Source: Synechococcaceae bacterium WB4_1_0192 (lineage in GTDB: Bacteria > Cyanobacteriota > Cyanobacteriia > PCC-6307 > Cyanobiaceae). Taken from it: a stretch of DNA of 25,859 nt. Shown in pieces: positions 19,325-25,859 of the stretch (positions are counted from its first letter, which is position 1; each line of letters starts with the position of its first letter). A program made the position numbers and the translations under genes. The stretch lies in contig RFPK01000003.1 in the NCBI GenBank assembly GCA_009926195.1, positions 1 through 25,859 on the forward strand, read 5' to 3'. Under the pieces are notes generated by a model that saw nothing but the letters and a program-made list of their open reading frames with translations, was not told where the DNA came from and made no database searches.

Positions 19325-20662
19325 GGCGGCACGCAGGCTCTTCATCAGCACGCCCTTCTTGACGCCGGCGGCGGCCACGGCTTCGCCGAGCAGGGCCTGG
19401 GCCTCTTCCGCGCTGAGGGGGCCTTCCGGCAGGCGCTCCAGCAGGGCCTGCAGGGCCGGGCGGGCACCTGGGCTGTCCAGCTGTTGAACGGCGGCCTCAT
19501 TCAGCGCCGGCCGCTCGAAGAAGGGTCGCCCCTGCTCGATGCCGTCCTGGAGGGTCACCAGGGATGGCCCGATCAGGGCAGTCAGCTCCTGCAGCCAGTC
19601 GTCGTCTGCGCTCTGCACGGGCCAGCCCTGGCTGCGCCAGAGGGGCAGCAGGGCAGCCAGCAGTTCGGCAGGGCTCTGTTCATGCAGCACCTGGCTGTTG
19701 AGCCAGTTGAGCTTGTCCCAGTCGAAGCGGGCCCCCGCCTTGTTGACCCGATCGAAGCTGAAGGCCGCGGCGGCCTCGGCCAGGCTGAAGCGCTCGCCCA
19801 TCCCCTCCGGCGGCGACCAGCCGAGCAGGGTCATGTAGTTGGCCAGGGCTTCGGCGGTGTAACCCATCTCCCGGAAGTCGTTCACCGAGGTGACGCCATC
19901 CCGCTTGGAGAGCTTGCGGCCCTCCTTGTTGAGGATGAGCGGCGTGTGGGCGAACACCGGAGCCGGGGCGCCGAGGGCCTCGTAGAGCAGCAGTTGCTTG
20001 GCGGTGTTGGCGATGTGGTCTTCGCCGCGGATCACGTGGCTGATCGCCATCGCGGCGTCGTCCACCACGACCACCAGGTTGTAGAGGGGATCGCCGATCT
20101 GATCGGCAGGTGCCCGGCGGGCGATCACCATGTCGCCGCCGAGATCTGCGCCGGACCAGCGCATGTCGCCACGCACCAGATCGGACCAGGTGATCACTGC
20201 ATCGTCATTGATCCGGAAGCGGATCGTGGCTTCACGCCCTTCGGCGATGTAGGCCTGCTCCTGCTCCGGGCTGAGGTCGCGATGGCGATTGTCGTAGCGG
20301 GGGGCGCGATTGTCAGCGGCCTGACGCTCACGCATCTCGGTGAGTTCCGCTTCGGTGGCGTAACAGCGGTAGGCCTTGCCGGCCTCGAGCAGGCCTTGGA
20401 TGGCGGCGCGGTGCTCGGCGATGCGTTCGCTCTGGATCACCGGCTCGGCGTCCCAGTTCAGGCCAAGCCACTGCAGACCCTCAAGAATGTTGGCTGTGTA
20501 CTCGGGCTTGCTGCGCTCCTTGTCCGTGTCCTCGATGCGCAGCAGGAACTGGCCTCCCTGGCGCCGTGCGAACAGCCAATTGAACACCGCTGTCCGGGCT
20601 GTGCCGATGTGCAGAGTCCCGGTTGGGCTGGGGGCGAGACGAACACGCACCGCAGCTGCCAC
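19229..20662 (-). CDS. gltX: Glutamyl-tRNA synthetase
   Basis: Class I synthetase that loads glutamate on tRNA-Glu; in cyanobacteria it also charges tRNA-Gln and supplies Glu-tRNA for tetrapyrrole synthesis. 477 residues with APSPTGTLHIGTART (HIGH motif HIGT at 18-21), LRIEDTDKERS, ISHVIRGEDHIANT and the KMSKS variant KLSKRDG. The C-terminal anticodon-binding part is complete (GVKKGVLMKSLRAALLGSLQGPD). The start is GTG at 20662 with AGGAG about 7 bases upstream. It follows tRNA-Asp by 31 bases and probably shares its promoter. The last 96 bases overlap the antiporter gene on the other strand. Confidence 0.96.
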   Translation of the reverse strand: MAAAVRVRLAPSPTGTLHIGTARTAVFNWLFARRQGGQFLLRIEDTDKERSKPEYTANILEGLQWLGLNWDAEPVIQSERIAEHRAAIQGLLEAGKAYRCYATEAELTEMRERQAADNRAPRYDNRHRDLSPEQEQAYIAEGREATIRFRINDDAVITWSDLVRGDMRWSGADLGGDMVIARRAPADQIGDPLYNLVVVVDDAAMAISHVIRGEDHIANTAKQLLLYEALGAPAPVFAHTPLILNKEGRKLSKRDGVTSVNDFREMGYTAEALANYMTLLGWSPPEGMGERFSLAEAAAAFSFDRVNKAGARFDWDKLNWLNSQVLHEQSPAELLAALLPLWRSQGWPVQSADDDWLQELTALIGPSLVTLQDGIEQGRPFFERPALNEAAVQQLDSPGARPALQALLERLPEGPLSAEEAQALLGEAVAAAGVKKGVLMKSLRAALLGSLQGPDLLATWLLLQAGGEARSRIERSL

Positions 20663-20693
20663 CGGCTTCTCTCCTCTGATCTGAAGTTTTGAA

Positions 20694-20767
20694 CGGGACT
20701 GACGGGGCTCGAACCCGCAACTTCCGCCGTGACAGGGCGGTGCTCTAACCGATTGAACTACAGTCCC
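20694..20767 (-). tRNA. tRNA-Asp (anticodon GTC)
   Basis: A 74-base cloverleaf: acceptor GGGACTG/CAGTCCC with discriminator G, D-arm GTTC...GAGC, anticodon stem-loop CCGCC-CTGTCAC-GGCGG, and T-arm GCGGG-TTCGAGC-CCCGT. CCA is not encoded. The anticodon GTC and discriminator G both fit aspartate. It lies 31 bases before gltX. Confidence 0.96.
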
Positions 20768-20835
20768 TTGAGTGCTCAGAGAGCTCTCCCAGACAGGGCT
20801 TTTAGCCTGGCCTGTGCCGCGTCAGCGACCCCAAA

Positions 20836-20865
20836 AGTATCCGTTGTCGCGGTGCCCTCCGTCAA
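20836..20865 (-). promoter_or_regulatory. Predicted sigma-70 promoter for tRNA-Asp and gltX
   Basis: On the minus strand TTGACG (20865-20860) is followed after 18 bases by GATACT (20841-20836), close to the TTGACA/TATAAT consensus. Predicted start is near 20828, giving a leader of about 60 bases before tRNA-Asp. The -35 box abuts a GC-rich hairpin that follows the small conserved gene. Position and match are seen directly; activity is inferred. Confidence 0.55.
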
Positions 20866-20893
20866 GCCCGCCAGAGGCGGGCCGAGGCGGGCT
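20865..20893 (-). terminator. Competing GC-rich hairpins after the 62-residue gene
   Basis: On the minus strand AGCCCGCC (20893-20886) can pair with GGCGGGCT (20872-20865), 8 bases with a 13-base loop. The nested GCCCGCC (20882-20876) can pair with the same partner (20872-20866), 7 bases with a 3-base loop. The two folds exclude each other. No T-run follows, so it may be a weak terminator or an RNA end-protecting structure. Confidence 0.4.
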
Positions 20894-20910
20894 GACGAAG
20901 CGTCGACCGC

Positions 20911-21099
20911 TCAGGGGCGGAAGCCGGCAGGTTCGATCAGGCGCACCTGGTTGCCACGGGCAGTGAATTCGCGACCCTGATCGCTTTGCACCACCACACG
21001 ACCGCCAGACTTCACGCGGATCACCCGGGCACGAACCCAGCCAAGAGCGGCGGACTCGAGAACCTTGACCACATCACCGGGCTGTAGATCCAACTCCAT
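20911..21099 (-). CDS. Small conserved protein of the rplS-tRNA-gltX cluster (62 residues)
   Basis: A 62-residue protein starting MELDLQPGDVVKVLES and ending in VRLIEPAGFRP. Alternating beta-type segments (GWVRARVIRVKSGGRVVVQ) and the opening PGDVVKV suggest a small SH3/KOW-like barrel, a fold common in ribosome-associated proteins. It lies between tRNA-Trp and tRNA-Asp, with rplS upstream and gltX downstream, so a link to translation is likely. From memory, a hyperconserved protein of about this length is described from Prochlorococcus and marine Synechococcus; I believe this is that family but could not check. The ATG at 21099 is preferred to 21132, which lies only 4 bases after the tRNA-Trp 3' end and leaves no room for a leader. 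No Shine-Dalgarno sequence is visible at 21099. Confidence 0.75.
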   Translation of the reverse strand: MELDLQPGDVVKVLESAALGWVRARVIRVKSGGRVVVQSDQGREFTARGNQVRLIEPAGFRP

Positions 21100-21136
21100 G
21101 TCCGGAACCAAGAGACTGCAAGGAGGGGACATCGAA

Positions 21137-21209
21137 CGCGCCGTGGAGGACTTGAACCCCCGACATCAGGTTTTGGAGACCTGCGTTCTACCAACTGAAC
21201 TAACGGCGC
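21137..21209 (-). tRNA. tRNA-Trp (anticodon CCA)
   Basis: A 73-base cloverleaf: acceptor GCGCCGT/ACGGCGC with discriminator G, D-arm GTTC...GAAC, anticodon stem-loop CAGGT-CTCCAAA-ACCTG, and a T-arm containing GGTTCAAGTCC. CCA at the 3' end is not encoded. It sits 37 bases before the start of the 62-residue gene and probably shares a transcript with it. Confidence 0.96.
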
Positions 21210-21230
21210 AGGGCCGATGTCCCCCCATTC

Positions 21231-21291
21231 GAGAAGAGCCGGATTGTCTCCGGGACCTTCTCGGCAGGCCGCAACTGAGCGTAACGGCCTG
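21231..21291 (-). other. Two inverted repeats between rplS and tRNA-Trp
   Basis: CAGGCCG (21265-21271) and CGGCCTG (21285-21291) pair over 7 bases with a 13-base loop. An imperfect hairpin pairs GAGAAG (21231-21236) with CTTCTC (21257-21262), with an inner CCGGA/TCCGG pair. They could end rplS transcripts or mark tRNA processing. No T-run is present. No other structure is seen in this 100-base spacer. Confidence 0.3.
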
Positions 21292-21312
21292 ATGGATTGA
21301 GGCGGGAGGGCC

Positions 21313-21807
21313 TCAGCGATCGAAGCGCTGCTTGACGCGGGTGGCTTTGCCCACACGGTCGCGCAGGTAGAAGAGCTTCGCTCGACGCACTTTACCCCGT
21401 CGCTCCACCTTCACGGAAGCCACCTGGGGGCTCTGCAGCATGAACACCCGCTCCACGCCGATGCCCTGGAAGATGCGACGCACGGTGATGGTCTCGTTCA
21501 GGCCGCCGTGGCGCTTGGCGATCACCACGCCCTCATAGGGCTGGATGCGCTCCTTGTTGCCCTCGGTGATGCGCACGCCCACGCGGACGGTGTCGCCCAC
21601 GTAGATGTCAGGCAGCTCCTTGGCCTGCTTGGCGATCTGCTCGGCCTCGAAAGCGTTGATCAGCTCACGGGCGCTGAGCTTGCCGGCACTCACCTTGGTG
21701 GCGGGTTTGTCAGCCACGGCAACGCCAGCGGTTTCAGCAGCGGCCTCAGCCGTGGTGCCGCTCGACTGGGTGTCGTCCTGATTGATGTCCTTGGAATCCG
21801 CTGCCAT
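21313..21807 (-). CDS. rplS: Ribosomal protein L19 (bL19) with N-terminal extension
   Basis: A large-subunit ribosomal protein at the subunit interface. The core from about residue 45 onward matches L19 (LPDIYVGDTVRVGVRITEGN, QPYEGVVIAKRHGG, VERRGKVRRAKLFYLRDRVG). The protein has 164 residues against about 115 in E. coli; the extra part is an acidic, Ala/Thr-rich N-terminal tail of about 40 residues, which I believe also occurs in other picocyanobacteria. The ATG at 21807 has GGAG about 6 bases upstream. Downstream on the same strand come tRNA-Trp, the 62-residue gene, tRNA-Asp and gltX. Confidence 0.96.
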   Translation of the reverse strand: MAADSKDINQDDTQSSGTTAEAAAETAGVAVADKPATKVSAGKLSARELINAFEAEQIAKQAKELPDIYVGDTVRVGVRITEGNKERIQPYEGVVIAKRHGGLNETITVRRIFQGIGVERVFMLQSPQVASVKVERRGKVRRAKLFYLRDRVGKATRVKQRFDR

Positions 21808-21850
21808 CCCAGCTCCGTAAAACGCCTGGCCAAACAGCGAGTGTACCGGC

Positions 21851-22156
21851 TCAGGGTTCCAGGCTGGCCTTGCCGGGGCGCCGGCGCCAGCGCTGTCCCA
21901 GCAGAGTCGCCCCGGTGACCAGCATCCAGGCGAGCCCCAGGCCGTTGAACAGCACGTAGAACGGTTCGGCGTGCGGGCCGAGCCACTCCCCTTCGTGCAG
22001 CGCCATCAGCCAGTGCACCTGATCACGGCTGAGACCGGCCCAGTCCTTGAGCAGCCGGTAGGCCATCCCGCTGCTGACGGTCAGCAGCAGTGGCGCCAGC
22101 ACCACCGGCGCCATGGCGCCATGCAGGCGGCGGAACTGAACCAGCAGGGATGTCAT
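21851..22156 (-). CDS. Small membrane protein, PepSY-associated type
   Basis: A 101-residue protein with hydrophobic helices at about 14-34 and 66-86. The start FRRLHGAMAPVVLAPLLLTVSSGMAYRLL resembles the first helix of PepSY-associated membrane proteins, in which a His near the membrane and a following SG pair are typical; the second half keeps a charged HEGEWLGPH and a final helix. It has no catalytic domain, so it may be a stand-alone membrane fragment of that family. It lies 43 bases upstream of rplS on the same strand and is divergent from map. Confidence 0.6.
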   Translation of the reverse strand: MTSLLVQFRRLHGAMAPVVLAPLLLTVSSGMAYRLLKDWAGLSRDQVHWLMALHEGEWLGPHAEPFYVLFNGLGLAWMLVTGATLLGQRWRRRPGKASLEP

Positions 22157-22270
22157 CGGACCGGCCGGACCGGGGTCTCAGGTTCTAACTTGAAATCATC
22201 AGGGTTTGCATGCGCATCGCAGCCGCCGCCCGACGTCCAAGGAACGCCCCACTCGCGTGAACCCCCTCGT

Positions 22271-23158
22271 ATGAATCTGTTCGCTGACCTGCTGGCGGCC
22301 ACTCAGAAATCCTCTGGCCAGGGGGGTGTCACTCCGTCCACCCTCGCCGTTGAACCGGTCGACCAGGCCGGCCCTCGTATTCAGAAGAGTCGCCGTGGTG
22401 TGGAGGTGAAGAGCGCCCGCGAGATTGAAACGATGCGCCAGGCCAGCCGCATCGTGGCCACGGTGCTGCGCGAGATCATCGAGATCGCCGCTCCGGGCAT
22501 GACCACGGGCGAGCTCGATGCCCATGCCGAGAAGCGCATCCGTGAGATGGGTGCCGTGCCCAGCTTCAAGGGGTACCACGGTTTCCCGGCCAGCATCTGC
22601 GCCTCGATCAACAACGAGGTGGTGCATGGCATCCCCAGCGGCAAGCGCGTGATCAAGGCCGGTGATCTGGTCAAGATCGACACCGGCGCCTATTTCGACG
22701 GCTATCACGGCGACAGCTGCGTGACGCTCTGCGTCGGCGATGGGGTGCCCGAGCAGGCCCGCACCCTGGCGCGGGTGGCCCAGGAATCGTTGATGAAGGG
22801 GCTGGCCACGATCAGGGCCGGCAGCACCCTGTTCGAGCTGGCCGGCGCCGTGCAGGACCACGTGGAGGCCCATGGCTTCGCCGTGGTGGAGGACTACACG
22901 GGCCATGGCGTGGGCCGCAACCTGCATGAGGAGCCCTCGGTGTTCAACTACCGCACCCGCGAACTGCCGAACATGAAGCTGCGGGCCGGCATGACCCTGG
23001 CGGTGGAGCCGATCCTCAATGCCGGCAGCAAGGCCTGTCGCACCCTCAAGGACCGCTGGACCGTGGTGACCGTGGACGGCAGCCTCTCGGCCCAGTGGGA
23101 GCACACCATCGCCGTCACCAGTGACGGCTGCGAGATCCTCACCGACCGGGATTTCTGA
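22271..23158 (+). CDS. map: Methionine aminopeptidase, type I
   Basis: Removes the initiator methionine from new proteins. 295 residues with the five metal ligands Asp137, Asp148, His212, Glu246 and Glu277, plus His119 in the substrate site (NNEVVHGIPS). The first 45 or so residues are an extension not found in the E. coli enzyme (MNLFADLLAATQKSSGQGG onward). The ATG at 22271 is the natural start; further upstream the frame is only spacer. The stop lies 2 bases from the stop of the convergent SDR gene. Confidence 0.95.
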   Translation: MNLFADLLAATQKSSGQGGVTPSTLAVEPVDQAGPRIQKSRRGVEVKSAREIETMRQASRIVATVLREIIEIAAPGMTTGELDAHAEKRIREMGAVPSFKGYHGFPASICASINNEVVHGIPSGKRVIKAGDLVKIDTGAYFDGYHGDSCVTLCVGDGVPEQARTLARVAQESLMKGLATIRAGSTLFELAGAVQDHVEAHGFAVVEDYTGHGVGRNLHEEPSVFNYRTRELPNMKLRAGMTLAVEPILNAGSKACRTLKDRWTVVTVDGSLSAQWEHTIAVTSDGCEILTDRDF

Positions 23159-23160
23159 GT

Positions 23161-23892
23161 TCAGGCGGCCGCTCGGCTGAACAGGCGGAAGTAGGCCCAG
23201 CGGCTCAGGGCCGCCAGGGGCATCAGCAGATAGGTGAGGGGATTCGGGCTGACGATCACCAGCCCCCATCCCCATCGGGCCTGGCGCACTACGGCGCGTG
23301 CCACAAAGTCCGCACTCATCACGCCGATCGGATTGAGGGCCGAGCGGAAGGGGCCCAGCACCAGCCGGCGGATCCGCAGCTGCGGACCCGCCAGCTCCAG
23401 GCTGCGCAGGCTCAGCAGCTGGCCCTGCAGCCGCTTGCTGATCTCGTAAAGCGGGCTGAGCGCCGGCTGGATCTCGGCTTCCGAGGTGTTCATCCACAGC
23501 TCCCGGGGTTGGCCGGCACCGTGCCGTTCGGCACTGGCCGCGACGGCGAACAGCTCCAGGAGGCGCCAGCAGCTGAGGGCATTCACCTCCAGGGAGCGCT
23601 GCACCGCCTCGGCACTGCGGTCGCCGTGCACGTTCACGCCGTGGTTCAGCACAAGGATGTCCACCTCCGCCAGCAGGGCGCACAGCTCCTCCTCCTGCCC
23701 GCAGCGCCAGTGGTGCTGACGCAGGGGGATCGGCTGGCCGCCGGGATCAACGAGCGCCAGCGGCGCCGCGCTGCTGGTGAGGGCAAGGAGGTTCGCGCCC
23801 AGGCGGTGCAGTTCCTGCAGCAGCGCCTGGCCCAGGCTGCCGCTGGCGCCGGTCACGGCGACGGTGCGCCCGCGGTAGGGGAGGTCGGCCAT
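23161..23892 (-). CDS. Short-chain dehydrogenase/reductase family protein
   Basis: A 243-residue classical SDR-type oxidoreductase. It has the nucleotide-binding TGASGSLG (14-21), LNHGVN (NxG-type motif, 82-87), a Ser-containing WMNTSEAE and the catalytic pair Tyr149 and Lys153 (YEISKR). The end is hydrophobic and basic (SPNPLTYLLMPLAALSRW and after), so the protein may be membrane-attached. The ATG at 23892 fits the family start (YRGRTVAVTGASG); a much longer reading upstream is proline-rich and rejected. Substrate unknown. Confidence 0.85.
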   Translation of the reverse strand: MADLPYRGRTVAVTGASGSLGQALLQELHRLGANLLALTSSAAPLALVDPGGQPIPLRQHHWRCGQEEELCALLAEVDILVLNHGVNVHGDRSAEAVQRSLEVNALSCWRLLELFAVAASAERHGAGQPRELWMNTSEAEIQPALSPLYEISKRLQGQLLSLRSLELAGPQLRIRRLVLGPFRSALNPIGVMSADFVARAVVRQARWGWGLVIVSPNPLTYLLMPLAALSRWAYFRLFSRAAA

Positions 23893-23945
23893 CGGCTCTG
23901 GCGAAGGGTGGCGGCGTGCGTCATCCTCGGAGGCGCCGCCGCAGT

Positions 23946-24320
23946 GTGTGGATCGTGGAGTCTGCGCTGCTCCTGTTTGCCCCCTATTGCCAGGGTTCGC
24001 TGCGACGCTCCGAGCTGGAGGAGGCCCTGGCGCTGCTGGCCAGTGGTGCTCTGCAGGGGGCCCGCCGCCTGCGCCCCTCCGGTTCCCGCCCGTTCCGGAT
24101 GCACTGGCAACCGGTGCAGTCACCGCTGGCGGTCACGCAGGTCAGCCTGGTGTTTGAGCCGCTGCCGCACTACACCTTCAGCGTGCCCAGCTACCGTCTC
24201 GTGCTCTGGCTGATGGATCGGCGCAGCAGCCCGGATCCAGACCAGTCGCTGGTTGACCTGCCCGAGCGCTTCTGGAGCTGGCTGATCCTGGGCGATCGCG
24301 ACGCCGCCGCTGCGGCCTAG
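23946..24320 (+). CDS. Uncharacterised protein of about 124 residues
   Basis: I do not recognise this protein. It has a compact N-terminal part (ESALLLFAPYCQGSLRRSEL) and a C-terminal half with aromatic residues (PLPHYTFSVPSYRLVLWLMD, PERFWSWLILGD). GTG codons at 23916, 23946 and 23955 are possible starts; 23946 is chosen because GGAGG (23929-23933) lies 12 bases before it, a longish spacing, so the start is unsure. It is divergent from the SDR gene and ends 24 bases before the P-loop/DRTGG gene on the same strand. Confidence 0.55.
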   Translation: MWIVESALLLFAPYCQGSLRRSELEEALALLASGALQGARRLRPSGSRPFRMHWQPVQSPLAVTQVSLVFEPLPHYTFSVPSYRLVLWLMDRRSSPDPDQSLVDLPERFWSWLILGDRDAAAAA

Positions 24321-24344
24321 ATTCGCTCGACCAGCGACCGGTGC

Positions 24345-25427
24345 ATGGGCCAGGTCAGTGCAGTTCCTCAGCCCGGTCAGTCGCAGGGCGGTCCTCCCGC
24401 CGGAGATGTGCGCACCCTGCTGATCGGCTCCTGTGAGGCCTTCAGCGGTAAGTCGGCTCTGGTGCTCGGTCTGGCGCGTCTGCTCATTCAGGCCGGCGTG
24501 AGTGTGCGCTTCGGCAAACCCCTCGCCGCGACCTCATCCAGCCCGGCGGGCCAGCTGATCCCCGCCGTGCAGCGCCACGGTCTGGCGCAGTCCGAGCAGC
24601 GGCTCCTCAGTGCTGATCTGCAGGCTGGTGCGGGTCTCGATGGGCTGCGCCAGTGCCTCCAGCAGGCGCCGGCCGGTCTCACCCTGCTGGAGGCGCCCGG
24701 CAGCCTCAGCGAGGGTCTGCTCTATGGCCTCAGCCTGCCTCAGCTGGCCCGCGGTCTGCAGGCGCCGGTGGTGCTTGTGCACCCCTGGAACGACTGCGAC
24801 AGCGTTGATCCGTTGCTGCAGGCCCGCGAGCAGCTGGGCGACCTGCTGGCCGGCGTCGTTTTGAACGGTGTCCAGCCTGATCAGGTGGCCAGCCTGCGCG
24901 ACACCCTGGTGCCAGCCCTGGAGCGCCTTGGGTTGCCGGTCCTGGGTGTGATGCCCCGCTCACCGTTGCTGCGCAGCGTCACGGTCGAGGAGCTCTCCCG
25001 CCGCCTCGATGCTGAAGTGCTGTGTTGCCGCGATCGCCTCGATCTGCTGGTGGAGACGCTCTCGATCGGGGCGATGAATGTGAACTCGGCCATGGAGTTC
25101 TTCCGCCGCCGCCGCAATATGGCGGTTGTGACCGGCGCCGACCGCACCGATATCCAGCTGGCGGCACTGGAGGCCTCCACCCAGTGTCTGATCCTGACCG
25201 GAGCCGGAGAACCGCTGCCCCAGCTGATCTCCCGCGCCGAGGAGCTGGAGGTGCCGTTGCTGAAGGTCGAGCACGACACCCTCACCACGGTGGAAGTGAT
25301 CGAGCGCACGTTCGGCCATGTGCGGCTGCAGGAGTCGGTGAAGGCCACCTATGCCTTCCGCCTGGTGGAGGAACACTGCAGTTTCGAGGCGCTGTTCCGG
25401 CGTCTGCACCTGCCGGTTCCCGCATAA
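24345..25427 (+). CDS. P-loop plus DRTGG-domain protein (phosphotransacetylase N-terminal-like)
   Basis: A 360-residue protein built like the N-terminal part of long phosphotransacetylases. A dethiobiotin-synthetase-like P-loop domain (GSCEAFSGKSALVLG, residues 28-42) is followed by a DRTGG domain (VVTGADRTDIQLAAL, about 261-275). The catalytic acetyltransferase domain of Pta is absent, so it should not make acetyl phosphate by itself; a regulatory or nucleotide-sensing role is inferred. The first 20 residues are a loose Pro/Gln/Gly tail. The ATG at 24345 is the only good start. The next gene, a SLOG/DprA-like protein, begins 38 bases after its stop. Confidence 0.82.
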   Translation: MGQVSAVPQPGQSQGGPPAGDVRTLLIGSCEAFSGKSALVLGLARLLIQAGVSVRFGKPLAATSSSPAGQLIPAVQRHGLAQSEQRLLSADLQAGAGLDGLRQCLQQAPAGLTLLEAPGSLSEGLLYGLSLPQLARGLQAPVVLVHPWNDCDSVDPLLQAREQLGDLLAGVVLNGVQPDQVASLRDTLVPALERLGLPVLGVMPRSPLLRSVTVEELSRRLDAEVLCCRDRLDLLVETLSIGAMNVNSAMEFFRRRRNMAVVTGADRTDIQLAALEASTQCLILTGAGEPLPQLISRAEELEVPLLKVEHDTLTTVEVIERTFGHVRLQESVKATYAFRLVEEHCSFEALFRRLHLPVPA

Positions 25428-25464
25428 ACACTGCTAGTTTCGTGGCGTCCGCTATGGGCGAGCG

Positions 25465-25859
25465 TTGACCCGGTCTCTTGATCTTCCGGCTCTCGACCGG
25501 ATCGATACCCTGGCCCAGGAACTGGCGATGCTGCAGGACCGCAGCAAGCGCCGCATCGCCATCCTGGGCAGCCGGCACGTGCCGGTGGTTTCCGTCCATC
25601 TCGTTGAGCTGGTGGCGCGCTCCCTCGCCCAGGAGGGCCACAGCCTGATCACCTCCGGCGCCCAGGGGGTCAACTCTGCTGTGATCCGCAGCGTTCTCGA
25701 CGTTGATGCCTCGCGGCTCACGGTGCTGCTGCCCCAGAGCCTCGATCGTCAGCCGCGTGAATCCCGCGATCAGCTGGAGCGGGTGCTGCATCTGGTGGAG
25801 AAGCCGGAACACGATGAGCTGCCGCTTCCCTTGGCCAGCAGCCTCTGCAATCAGGAGAT
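25465..25859 (+). CDS. DprA/SLOG-like Rossmann protein, cut by the window end
   Basis: 131 residues are visible and the frame is open at the window edge. After an N-terminal helix (LDRIDTLAQELAMLQD) comes a Rossmann core with ILGSRHVPVVSVHLVELVAR (33-52) and LITSGAQGVNSAVIR (61-75), followed by TVLLPQSLDRQP. The glycine motif and the SG-A-GV pattern are those of the DprA/SLOG superfamily, often annotated in cyanobacteria as DNA recombination-mediator protein A. The start is TTG at 25465; an in-frame TAG lies upstream with no ATG between, and the nearby ATG at 25454 leads into a stop after four codons. It follows the P-loop/DRTGG gene by 38 bases, so the two are probably co-transcribed. Whether it acts in recombination is not shown. 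Confidence 0.75.
   Translation, partial: MTRSLDLPALDRIDTLAQELAMLQDRSKRRIAILGSRHVPVVSVHLVELVARSLAQEGHSLITSGAQGVNSAVIRSVLDVDASRLTVLLPQSLDRQPRESRDQLERVLHLVEKPEHDELPLPLASSLCNQE

Noticed and set aside
20694..21209. tRNA-Asp and tRNA-Trp as integration sites
   Set aside because: No duplicated tRNA 3' end and no integrase in the window; the cluster is an ordinary translation locus.
25454..25468. Five-codon frame (ATG to TGA) just before the SLOG-like gene as a leader peptide
   Set aside because: Too short, with no regulatory codon run or hairpin; more likely chance.

Overview
The window reads as a core-genome segment of a high-GC picocyanobacterium of the Synechococcus/Cyanobium type. The evidence is an NTRC-type thioredoxin reductase with a fused thioredoxin domain, a three-gene proton-translocating transhydrogenase (pntA, pntA2, pntB), a plastid-like DXR, and the block rplS - tRNA-Trp - small conserved gene - tRNA-Asp - gltX. 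Genes are packed tightly on both strands with many few-base overlaps. I see no rRNA, insertion sequence, prophage, CRISPR array or replication origin, and no gene-free stretch longer than 300 bases.

Layout. 1-3.5 kb (minus): NTRC (3' end cut by the window edge), an 84-residue unknown protein and an SF2 helicase. 3.5-7.9 kb (plus): a 58-residue unknown protein, pntA/pntA2/pntB and a YheT-type alpha/beta hydrolase. 7.9-9.3 kb (minus): dxr and a thioredoxin-like 2Fe-2S ferredoxin, joined by a 4-base overlap. 9.4-10.9 kb (plus): a 74-residue unknown protein and an MFS transporter. 10.9-17.7 kb (minus): polA, gmd, fcl, cysS. 17.8-19.3 kb (plus): an 82-residue unknown protein and a CPA-type Na+/H+ antiporter. 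19.2-22.2 kb (minus): rplS, tRNA-Trp, a 62-residue conserved protein, tRNA-Asp, gltX, and upstream a small PepSY-like membrane protein. 22.3-25.9 kb: map (+), an SDR protein (-), an unknown protein (+), a P-loop/DRTGG protein (+) and the start of a DprA/SLOG-like protein (+), cut by the window end.

How the genes relate. Several products handle NADPH: NTRC uses it for redox control, PntAB makes it from NADH using the proton gradient, and DXR spends it in the MEP isoprenoid pathway. A second theme is translation: cysS, gltX, two tRNAs, L19, methionine aminopeptidase and the small conserved protein. gmd-fcl makes GDP-L-fucose for surface glycans and looks like an accessory insertion between polA and cysS.

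The main oddities are a dxr that ends about 50-60 residues early while keeping its catalytic residues, a 96-base convergent coding overlap between the antiporter and gltX, a perfect 19-base palindrome just before the NTRC start, a promoter abutting competing hairpins between the small conserved gene and tRNA-Asp, and an uncharacterised pair (P-loop/DRTGG plus SLOG-like) at the right edge. I found no clear new defence or mobile system. Family assignments rest on motif reading; no database search was run.
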